A DNA stretch of 48,084 nt from Gracilaria vermiculophylla (Eukaryota > Rhodophyta > Florideophyceae > Gracilariales > Gracilariaceae): the NCBI GenBank assembly GCA_019155205.2, contig JAHNZQ020000308.1, forward strand, positions 406,690 to 454,773, written 5' to 3'. The translations under genes and the position numbers were made by a program. This document shows positions 8,515 through 17,876 of this stretch, one piece after another (the first letter of the stretch is position 1; every line of letters begins with the position of its first letter). Below the pieces are notes generated by a model, which made no database searches, was not told the DNA's origin, and was given only the letters and a program-made list of their open reading frames with translations.

Positions 8515-10605
8515 ATGAAGGCGCGCCCCGCGATGGTGCTCCATAACTCGCCCGATGCCGGTCGCCCGGCTTCGCCTCGGATTCCACTGTGGCGGCTCGA
8601 TACGGCTCCCTCCACGGTGGTGCATATGGCTTCGAATCGATCCCCGAGTGGTGTCAGGTCTCTCTCCTCATGTGCAACCACGCGTTCGGTCGCCATCCAC
8701 CCTGCTTCGTACACATTCGGAATGTCCTCTCCTACTCCGGCGCCGACATCCCCTTCAAATCCTGAGGTGTATCACACCTCGACCGGAGCACCGTTCCGTC
8801 CAGGAGAACACTTCGATCATCGCGCCACACGGGTGTTCGTTCCGTTCCACGATAGGCGCGTGAGTCTCCCGTGTCCCGTGGAGGATTTCATTCACCATTT
8901 CGGGCCGTACCTGCAGGCGTTGCGATTCCGCGCCGTCCCGGAGATTTCGTGGAACGACCAGAAGCGGAACCGCGTCGATGCATACCGCGCCCATTGGCTT
9001 CACACTCCAGTACATGGTTACAATGCTCCGAACACGGTCGGAAACTGCGACACTCCATATTTGAGGTGCGCTGAAGAACGGGAGATCCAGGCGCGACTCA
9101 AAGTACTGCTCCATAAGGAGAGCTCGTACCAGAGAGCGGGGCGAACGGGAAGCCTTGCCGATGGACGCTCCGCCCTTGCGGTGCTACCCTTCGATCCCCC
9201 AAACGACCGCCTGTACTGGATCAATCGGAATCAATGGGGGACGCATCTCACGGACGAAACTCACGTACGCACCGCATTCGGGTACTTCTACGGATGACAT
9301 AACACTAAATTCCATGATATGCCCTCCGGGCAACGTCCGAAGTACTACCTGAACGTGAACGACTCCTGGAGGGAACATTGGGTTTCCCTGTATCTCTGCG
9401 TGGCGACTCCCATAACCTTCGCGTATCATACCTCTGAGGTTCTGGATCCACATGACTCCCTAGGGCGGTTCGTCATGTTGGTCGCCTCGACGGAGTTTGC
9501 GGTCGGCACCCTGATGGCGTACCTCCAAGCGGCGGACGAAGGCGTAACTTCCTATACCCGATGCCGCAACGGCCGCCTCTACCGGGAGTCGTCGTATCAG
9601 CCGACCGCCGGGCGTTTGCTCCCCTCATCGGCGTCCATCATACGGGTCCTGCGCTCCTTCGGCATCCAAAACCTGGTTAAGGGAACCGCATGGAGCGAGT
9701 CCGAGGCGGAGATACTGTTGGATTACGACCTCCAGGTGGCGAGGAGTGACACACCGGGTTTCCTCTGGTACGACTACGGCGAGGACAAGTTTCACCCCAT
9801 TGTGAGGAGTCCAAATGGATACGATGACGGGTATGCATACCCTGCCTTTCCCCGTCTGTCGCCATATCGGGTTCCTCAGGTGCCACGGCTTCGAGTACTC
9901 GACTACGACCCTTTCATGGAGAGTCTGGCGTTTGATGCGCCCCGTCGGTTACCGGCTCCGTCCCAGGATATGGGCGCACCTCCGGAGGTGATAACTCCGC
10001 GACCCGCCCCGGAGCCGAGTGCTCCCGCAGTGGTCGCCGGCGTGTCTCCAACGGAAGAGGATGAGATTACTCCCGTCCCGGTACGTTCGGCCCCATTGGT
10101 GCAACCCCGATTGCGGAGCGTCCCTGCGCTGAGTACTCAGCCTCGCCTGCGGAGCGTTCCAGTTCCCGCGCCGGCGTCAACTCCGGCGTCACCGACTCCA
10201 CCCTTGGCATTGCCGTCCTCCACTGCGTAACACGCGGAATCCCGTCGGGGAGCTCCTGTCTCAGCTGGTCCGCCGTCTGCAGCTCCCTCCGTGGCGGTTG
10301 TTGCGCCATCAACGGAGGTGGCCGCATCTGGTGCACCGTCGGGAGGAGTCTCCTCTGAGGCTCTGGAGGCTGCCTTCCAGGAGTTGGTGCAGGCGTGCCT
10401 GGTGACAGGCAGTCCTGCTCCGGCTTCTCCTAAGGAGGCTCTGCGCGAGGCGCGTGCTTGGGTCTTAGAGCTCCATAAGGCCCGAACAGACCGAACCTCG
10501 ATGGCGGCCCTCAAGGACAGCCTGGCGGAGTTCTTTGACAGCCAAGCGCTAACAGCAAAAGCGCGCCTCGAAGCGGAGTATTCGACGCGGTTCGGTAACC
10601 TGTAG
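8515..10605 (+). pseudogene. Antisense ORF of E2, unknown family (two in-frame stops)
   Basis: Three consecutive plus-strand frames (to 9297, 9319-10230, 10291-10605) are in the same phase, separated only by a TGA at 9295-9297 and a TAA at 10228-10230. They therefore represent one gene of about 630-700 codons. The start is the ATG at 8515 or, more likely from composition, the one at 8722 (MSSPTPAPTSP). The middle part resembles the 1376-2725 protein: GYFYG, YYLNVNDSW, VLDPHDSL, TEFAVGTLMAYL and later GYDDGYAY. The C-terminal third is Pro/Ser/Ala-rich, ending in a charged helix (LTAKARLEAEYSTRFGNL) that recurs in E3. No known domain is visible. It lies between pol and the 3' LTR on the strand opposite pol and ends 240 bp from the pol stop. 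Some plant LTR elements carry antisense ORFs in this place, but I know of no family match. Confidence 0.65.
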
Positions 10606-10845
10606 GTGATAGGACCCAGACCAATAAACGATCCTTCGGATGGAGCAGAAACTCCACGAACGGTAGTTCAAACATGCATAAGCCGTGCCCGCGAGCTCAG
10701 CGACACAAAGTGCCGCCGTAAGAGCATGCGAAAAAGCGAGCACAGCATCCTGGAGGCGAAAAAGATAACTCCAAGGGGGGAAGACGACGAAGACGAAAAA
10801 CATGTCCGTTTGGGGGCCCCCTGCTCCTTTCCTAAACGAAAGCGC
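10606..10845. other. Convergent spacer between pol and the antisense ORF of E2
   Basis: The sequence separates two convergent stops. It is recognisably conserved in E3 (about 23879-24132): both contain GAGTT(A/T)TCTTTTTCGCCTCCAGG and a GCGGCGGCAC block in pol orientation. It may hold the processing signals of both transcripts. Confidence 0.5.
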
Positions 10846-13800
10846 CTATGTGGAGAGGCGTTTCCGCACCAGATTGGCGTGGTACCTCCTAAGGAAGTTC
10901 TTCGGGATATGTTCCGGAGGTTCTTCCGTGTCGTCTTTCGAGGTGTACCCATACCAGCGGACGCGGTACAGTACTCCTGCAGGGGTTGGTCGATGCGAGA
11001 CGATATGGTCCACCGCGTAGAGGATGTCACCTTCATGGGTCAGGATGGCATCGGGATCCTCCAGGATTGGTTCACCGAGAGCGGTGATGCGGTTCCCAGT
11101 ATCCCATGGAGTCGTCGCGCCTGAGGTGGTTGAATGAAGAATCTCCGCTCGTTGTCCCTGAGGTGGGGTGGCGGGCATTCCTGGAAGGCTGGGCGTTGGG
11201 ACTTTCGTCACCCTATCACGGGAGACGACATCCCTGAGCCCGTTCACCTCAATGGCGACAGTATCTCTATAGGTGGCAAGGACTTTGAAGGGCCTTGAGG
11301 TTGTCGGCGATACCTTGCGCGTGATGTCCGGCGGTTCGTCGGAGTTTTCCTCGGGTTTATCGAGGAACACCTCGTCGCCTTCCTTCAGGTGAGGACCTTC
11401 CATAACCTTTCGGTCGAAGTCCTGTTTGTATCTTCTCTGCGAGGCGTTGAGCCTCTCCTTCGCGAGGGAGAGTGCGTTCTCATATCGCCTTAGGATGGAG
11501 CATTTGGCTTGCGCCGCTGTTGGCGTCTGTGGCCCATCCGCCGGATGCGCCGTGGCACGTACCGCAATGACAGCACTTGGCGGAATGCGCGAGAGCACAA
11601 AATTGAAAGGAGCAGTCCCCGTGGAGCGGTGCACCTGTAGGTTGTATACATACCTGAGGGGTCCCACATATGCGTCCCAATCCTTCTGGTGGTCCACGAC
11701 GTAGTGCTTCAGCCTCGAGGCGATGGTTTTGTTGAACCTTTCCGCCTGGCCGTTTGTCTGGGGATGATAGGCAGTTGTAAACAACTGCTTCATTCCCAGC
11801 ATTCCGGAGACGGCGCTGAAGAGTTTCGCCTGGAACTGGGGGCCATTGTCCGTAAAGAGGTATAACGGTGTCCCGTAGGGATAAACCCAATGCTCCAGAA
11901 AGGCGTCGGCAATCACTGCTGCAGTGCTGCTCCGGAGGGGGATGGCACGCGTGATCTTGGAAAAGCGATCCGTGATCACGAGGATAAATCGATGCCCTCG
12001 CTCCGTGTTGGGGAGAGGATCCAAGATGTCCATAGCCACAAACTCCAACGGTTCTGAAGGTGGGAACATCGTGAGCGGTGTCCGGTGTCTCCGTATACTC
12101 CCCCTAGCGGCGGCACAGGAATAGCAACCCGCCACTGTTTGGAAGGCGTCGTTAGCCATGTTCGGCCAATAGAACGCCCTCCGCATGGGGAAATACATCA
12201 GAGATCTACCGGGGTGCCCGGCGAGACGAGGATTGTGCGAGAGATACAACACTCTCGCCCGTAGCGTCGTCGGCACCACCTTTTGGAGAGCTCCATCCAG
12301 GGGGGCGCGGCGTACAAGCACGCCGTCTCGGTCAACGTCGAATGACGATGTAAAACTCCCCACAGTGGCGAGGCACTCCTTGCAGTACGCATCCGTACTC
12401 TGCTCCTTCAGAAACTCCGCTACGGTAATGGGGAGAACTTCTTTCTCCTCCTCGACAAGAGCCATCACCTCAGGGAGTCCACTGTACTTTCCTCCAGGTT
12501 CACAGCATTCCAAACAATCTCCATCGGATCCTTCTTTTCTGTCGGTGTCATGGATGACCAGACACGGGATGGTGTCCTCCAAAGGTGTTTTATCTTCCCC
12601 ACTGGTGGAGATTCGTGAGAGCGCGTCCGCTGCCTGGTGTTTGAGGCCAGGGCGGTGGACGATGTCATACTCGAACTCCAGGTGGCGTAACCTCCACCTT
12701 TCCAGGCGACCGGAAGCATCCGTCAAGGACAGTATCCACTTCAATGGTGCGTGGTCCGTCCTCAAGGTGAAGCGCGAGCCTTCCAGGTATGGGCGTAAAA
12801 GCAACACCGCCCACACGATGGCGAGACATTCGCGCTCCGAGGTGGAATAATTCCGTTCCGTAGGGGTGAGGTTGCGACTCCGATACCCGATGGGTTGAAG
12901 TCCACCTTCAGGTTGTTCCTCTAGGAGGGCACATCCGACCTGGTATTTACAGGCGTCAGTGTCCAGCACCATTCGGCCGTGCCGCTTCGCCAATACCAAG
13001 ATTGATGGTTCTATCAGTCTCCTCTTCAGGGTGTCGAAGGCTACAAACTCCTCTTCCGTCAGGAGAGCCAATTGCGTCGGCTTTTCCTTCTCCAAGAGGC
13101 AATTTAACGGCGCCACTATACGGGAGAAATTGGGTACAAACCTCCGGAAGACGTTACACAACCCAAGGAAGGAGCGGAGCTCCGTCTGGTTTGGGGGAGG
13201 GCGAGCTTCCGTAATGGCGTCCTGAGTTTTCCTAGAAACCTGTAGGCGGCTCAGGAGCACAATGTGCCCCAGGTAGTCCACCGACGACTTGAAAAAGAAA
13301 CATATCTCCAGTTTTAAGGTGAGGCCAGCATCCTTAAGGAGTTGGAGCACGTGCTTCACATAAATGAAGTGCTCCTCCACGCTGCGGAAGTATATGATGA
13401 CGTCATCGATATAAACCAAGGCGTACTGCCACTTCACCTTTGACAGGATAATGTCCACCGCTCTTTGGAACGTAGCGGGTGCATTCTTCGATCCAAATGG
13501 CATCCTTAGGAATCGGAAGATCCCACAGTGCGAGGTGAACGTTGTCTTGTACTTATCGGAGTCGTCCATCTCAATCTGCCAGTAGCCGCTATTGGCATCC
13601 AGCGCGGAGAAGACGGACGCATGGCCGAAGGAGTCGATACACTCATCCATCCGGGGTATCGGGTACGAATCGCGTACCGTCACCTCGTTAAGGCGCCTGT
13701 AGTCGATACAGAACCTTTAGGAGCCATCTTTCTTCTTGACAAACACCACCGGGGAGGCCATTTTGGAATTGGAAGGCTCTATAACGCCCTTCTCCAGCAT

Positions 13801-15006
13801 CCGGTGGACCTCATTGCGTTCAAAGTCGCGCGCGTGGGGTCCGGCCCTCCTCGGGAGTTGATGTACCGGCTTCGCATCCGGTGTGAGCTGGATCCTGTGC
13901 TTGGCCAGGCTGTCCGGACCCAGGTGACCAGTCCACATATCCTCAAATTCGGATAGCATCTCCACTGTCCTATGGCGATACCCTTCGAAATCATCGCCAA
14001 TTTGGAGCTTCTCCTGCCAGGTCGCAGGATTCTCTTCCTCTGGAGCCGTTGAAGTCGCTTCCATCTCCACGGTGGCGATAGCATCGCGGTCCGCAAGGTC
14101 TTCCGCTCGTAAAAGGTGAGCCAGTCCTGCAGGGGCGGGTAGTGCCAGCCCGACGACAGTTCCTTTCTGGAGCCGTAACGGCAACTTCTTCAGGTTAGCG
14201 AGCACAACCCGAAAGGGGATGTTCGGTATTACTTCCATAACACCGTTCGCCATCATGGAGTCCTGCTTTGTCGTCAGGTGTGGACTCCCCTGTAGAAATG
14301 AAAGGCCAGATGCAGAGGTCTGCACCAAGACTTCGGCCTGACTCCTCGCGGGTATTTCGATGCTCTTCACCACGCGGAGCTTATTCGACTGCGTCTCCTT
14401 CGGAAGGGTACCCACTTGACGCGTGTTCGCGTCCGGTCCGGGAGATGCGGACACAATACCTACAGGGGCAGCGTCATGAAACGTCACCTTCCGCAGGCGT
14501 GGGTAGAATGCACGTACATATCGATCCACGAAGGAAGTGCCCTATATGCATTGTGCGGCCAAGTTGGTCGCCACGAGGAACCATATTTTCACCTGTAAAG
14601 AGCCCAACCGGAGGTACAAGGGGACTGCGCCGAAGATGGTCAGTGCTCGTCACGACGCATCGCGTACCGTCCGGAGCTTGCCAGTCCTCAAGGAGCCGAG
14701 AGCAGACCGCGGGAACACGTCGGCGTGCACCAGATTGGGGCCAGCTCCGGTATCAAGGATAGCGCGCACCGTGGTGGAGGCGAGCGGGGAACATCCTATA
14801 GAGGCGAAGACATTGTAATTCTCACGGCGGAGCGTGCAAACAGAATCCTCAAAGGAGTCGAATGGGTCCAACGGGATTGGGGGGCCCGCCGATTCTGTAT
14901 CGACGGAGCAGACGGCTTCTCCCTCTTTCCTAAAGGCGACCTCCGTAGAGCTGAGGCTCGATGTTGGAGAGCCACGCGGAGCCTCTACGCGTGGCTCTGG
15001 GGGTTT
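10846..15006 (-). pseudogene. E2 pol: protease, RT, RNase H, integrase, chromodomain
   Basis: All pieces are in one phase, broken by TGA 14650-14652, TAG 14542-14544 and TAA 13717-13719. The protease active site is ILDTGAGPN, upstream of the first stop. The remaining positions are counted in the last open block, from 13683. RT has YIDD at residues 91-94. RNase H has DTDA at 241, TSERECLAIVWA near 281 and TDHAPLKW near 309. Integrase has an H-x6-H...C-x2-C zinc site (483, 490, 520, 523) and catalytic D552, D612, E648 with 35 residues between the last two. A chromodomain follows at about 888-935. Pol lies in the -1 phase relative to the end of gag. Apart from the stops it is nearly complete, and those stops could be mutations or sequencing errors. 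Confidence 0.85.
15000..15006 (-). promoter_or_regulatory. Candidate -1 frameshift site between gag and pol of E2
   Basis: In gag phase the codons GAA AAC CCC give the heptamer A-AAC-CCC, of X-XXY-YYZ form, five codons before the gag stop. E3 has A-AAC-CCT at the same place (20128-20134), and both have pol in the -1 phase. This heptamer is not among the strongest known slip sites, so the call is tentative. Confidence 0.3.
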
Positions 15007-15188
15007 TCCTGGTTGGAGAGGGGCTGGTTTCCAGGCGCGGACGGCTGCTGCGGTTGTGCAGTGTGATGCGCCGTGTTCCCTGGAGGTGCAACCGGCTGGG
15101 ACACCGGCACTTGCGTTGCGGGTGCCAGTGACAGCGGGACAGGCTGCACTCCTGGTGGAGCACGGTAACCGTAGTTTCCTTGAGGGGA

Positions 15189-15288
15189 NNNNNNNNNNNN
15201 NNNNNNNNNNNNNNNNNNNNNNNNNNNNNNNNNNNNNNNNNNNNNNNNNNNNNNNNNNNNNNNNNNNNNNNNNNNNNNNNNNNNNNNN
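15189..15288. other. Assembly gap of 100 N inside E2 gag
   Basis: Exactly 100 unknown bases, a conventional gap size, so true length and reading phase across it are undefined. The missing part would cover the middle to late gag. Confidence 0.95.
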
Positions 15289-16539
15289 GTAGAACTGAAA
15301 GCACCAGACGGCGGCACCTTCATGGACACCATTGGTGTTACACGCCGAACGGAAGCGCGTGAGAAAATTCAACACCGAGATGGGGTCTTCGCCTGAGAAG
15401 GAGTGCTTCTTCATTAGAGTATCCACACGGCGCTGCATCTTCGTGAGTCATTTAGCAACCGACGCGTCGTAGATTGTGGAGCGATCATTTAACCTGTAGG
15501 TGTCGTAATCCACCACTTTGGCGAAGAGGTCATTAAGCGGGACGACCTTTCTGACCCTTCTGCTCTTCTCCTTGGGAGGTATACTGTCCTCCGAGCTGGA
15601 GCTGTTTACGGATTCGGAGTCTGTGCTTCTCTCCGAATTGGTGTCTTGCTTTCTTCTTTTCTCCCTCGGTTTCTTTCTTCTTCTTTCCTTGAGGTGGTCT
15701 GGGTTGCTGACGATACCCCCGTTATCGCGATCCACCCGAGGAGTATCCTGTCCTTCTCTCCTTAGGTGAACTTCGTCGCGACCGGTATCTTGTCCTCCTC
15801 CGCGGGGAGTCAGGTCCAAACGGTGCATAGAAAGATTCTTGAGGTGGTCCCGTTTCCCTACGGCAGTATCCTTTCTTCCTCTGGCGTAGAAGGTGGCAGT
15901 ATCCTTTCTTTCTCTGCCCGTGGTCACCTTAGGTGTTGATAGAGGGAACCTCTCCTGTACGGATGAATAACTTTGAAACGCCGCTGCGGGGAGCAGCTGC
16001 GCGGTTTGGGAGCGAACCTCCGCACGGATAACATATGAGATCACCTTGAGGAAAGGATCGGAATCCAGCAAAGCATCCACAGCACGGTGAGCGCTCTCCG
16101 ATGCGATGTCCTACACAAGGGCGTGGCGGCGCGCTCCGAAGTGGACTTCAACACCTGCAGGATTTCTTTCGACCAGCTCTTGTGAGAGCCAATCCGTAAG
16201 GCGCGGGGCCAGGGACTCCAAATGGGTGTTAGCCTCCGGGTGTTCCCGTCCCTGCAGCTCCTGAGGTGGAGGCTGCGATGCCGTGTGCGGTGCTTCAACC
16301 TTCACATCGGCGTTCTTCAGAGGTGCTGTGGGGGATTCCGCTTGCCTCCGATCACGCATTCTCCTAAGGCGATTCCTGAAACGATGCACAGAGTAGCCAG
16401 GATTCCAAAGGAGACTTTCAGGGTCCTCCAGTGTTGCGGCCATCTCCTGGGGAACGCTGCGCGTGCTGCACCCACCGACGGAGCCGGTTGCTTGAGTATC
16501 CTGTAGGGGGGTTTCCATGGGATGTTCTGAGGGGTCCAT

Positions 16540-16695
16540 AGGAGAGTAGGTCGGGGGTAATTTGCTTCCACTTCCGAATCACCTTATGGAAGGATTCCAC
16601 TGTTGGGGGTTGGTCGTTGCAAACTAGAAACACGGTTCTGCTGCGACTTGTGCGAATTATTTAGGAACTGTGACCTTCTCAGTCGGGAGACCAGT
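16540..16695 (-). other. E2 leader with primer-binding site at 16684-16693
   Basis: After the 5' LTR and a 2-base spacer the minus strand reads TGGTCTCCCG. E3 has TGGTCTCCC at the same place (17724-17732). The complement ends GGGAGACCA, like the 3' end of eukaryotic tRNA-Tyr as I recall it from yeast. Only 9-10 bases are shared, so the primer identity is a suggestion. Confidence 0.6.
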
Positions 16696-17248
16696 TGTGG
16701 TACTGTCAGCCCTCCTCTCCAGGTAGTAAAGCACAACGTCCGTTTGGAGTTTTTGCTGACTCCAAAGGCGCATATTCCTAAAGGTGGTCTCCGGTATCCG
16801 CTGTCACGAGCCGGGGGAATTCTGAAAGAGGATCCGCAAACACCAAGCGGAGGGGGAGGTTCACTGGGCGGACAATGCTCCTAGAGGCGCTGCTATAATG
16901 CGACCTGGGGATCGGCGGCTTAGAAACCTGCGTAGATCGACAAGAGACTCCAACCGGAAAAGTAGAGGAAGACTCACAGGTGCTCGTCTTTACTTCCCCA
17001 GAGGGGAAGCTCAACCGGCAGGTTAAGTATCAGGCCGGGAGCCCGCCTCGGCAGGTCTCCCTACTGTGCTAATTACCTGCAAAAGTTATCTAAAATAAAT
17101 AATAATTCTACCGTACCTCAAGGATACTGTAGCGCACACGGGCGAGATTATGCACTACGTGGCCCAGCTAATAAACTACGAACCCTCCTTAAGAATATTA
17201 TACCTTAAGACCAAACCACCCTATTTCCGTAGGAGCCACTGTACTACA
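16696..17248 (-). repeat. 5' LTR of E2
   Basis: It is the same length as the left LTR and is bounded by TG and CA. It is followed on the right by the target duplication AGAAG at 17249-17253. On the minus strand it runs directly into the primer-binding site. Confidence 0.9.
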
Positions 17249-17253
17249 AGAAG

Positions 17254-17499
17254 TACTAAATTAACCGTGCAAGGCAGGGGCCAACCGGCGCTCATAATGT
17301 GGCCATCTGAACGCGTGCAGCTACCGTGCGCGTTTCACGGCGCCCTACACGCACCGTGCCGGTTAATTTGGAACCCACCGCGTAAACGGACGCGAATCGC
17401 CCTTGCGGCATTAACCGTTCTCATAAGTGCGGCCTAACTGGAATTCAGTAAACCGGCAAAGTGCCGAGGAAAAAACTCCCCGAAGGACGATGCAATTCA
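17254..17499. other. Unassigned GC-rich spacer between the two head-to-head elements
   Basis: No coding frame is credible. AAATTAACCG (about 17257) and CGGTTAATTT (about 17362) form an inverted repeat spaced by ~100 bp, and TTAACCG-like words recur in between and after. It replaces the first half of the E3 5' LTR, which is not recognisable here. Confidence 0.45.
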
Positions 17500-17721
17500 C
17501 CGCCGATCCCTAGGTCGCCGCATAGTAGCGCCTGTAGAAACATTTTGCGCCCAGTGAACTTCCTAATCCGATTGGATCTTTCCGACCCGCTTGCAGGACT
17601 CCCCCGGCTCGTGACCGTGGTTACCGGAGACCAACTTGAGGAACTCGTGCCTTTGGAGTCACGAAAACTCCAAATGGACGTTCTGCGCTACCACCTCCAA
17701 AAGAGAACTGCAGGTACCACA
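17500..17721 (+). repeat. Truncated 5' LTR of E3
   Basis: From CGCCGATCC to GGTACCACA it aligns with the last ~220 bp of the E2 LTR read on the minus strand, including GAATT/GACTCCCCCGGCTCGTGA-like and GGAGACCA blocks. It is followed after two bases by the primer-binding site TGGTCTCCC at 17724-17732. Confidence 0.75.
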
Positions 17722-17876
17722 ACTGGTCTCCCAACTTCGAAGTCTAATTTTCTAAAAGAATCACAAGAGTCACAACAGAAAAGTGTTATTAATTTGCAAC
17801 GATTGGCACGCAACAGAGGAATTATTCATTAAGAGGATACGGAAGTGGAAGGAAGTCACCCCCAACCTACTCCTAT

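Larger units (their letters stand above)
14985..16539 (-). pseudogene. E2 gag, interrupted by two stops and an assembly gap
   Basis: It starts at the ATG at 16539 (MDPSEHPMETPLQD), matching the E3 gag start (MDPMEPSMETPLQD). A TAG (16111-16113) replaces a Glu codon of E3. A TGA (15448-15450) stands where E3 has CGA. The middle is Arg/Lys/Asp/Ser-rich (RRKKPREKRR, SSSSEDSIPP). The gap at 15189-15288 removes unknown sequence. After it the gag phase continues as a Pro/Gln-rich tail (NYGYRAPPGV, TAQPQQPSAP) ending at TAG 14985-14987, a stop also conserved in E3. No CCHC zinc knuckle is visible outside the gap. Confidence 0.7.
7451..17248 (-). mobile_element. Ty3/gypsy chromovirus E2, complete with both LTRs
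   Basis: Two 553-bp LTRs (7451-8003 and 16696-17248) are flanked by the direct duplication AGAAG (7446-7450 and 17249-17253). On the minus strand the order is 5' LTR, primer-binding site, gag, protease, reverse transcriptase, RNase H, integrase, chromodomain, a convergent opposite-strand ORF, polypurine tract and 3' LTR. The LTR copies differ at about 20-25 positions by eye, many of them transitions, so the insertion is not very recent. In-frame stops in gag and pol (16111, 15448, 14650, 14542, 13717) make this copy defective as sequenced. It lies head to head with E3. Confidence 0.9.

Noticed and set aside
7953..8714. 253-codon minus-strand frame across the 3' LTR edge and the start of the antisense ORF
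   Set aside because: It crosses the polypurine tract and LTR border, lies opposite the conserved frame and has no motif. GC-rich sequence explains the absence of stops.
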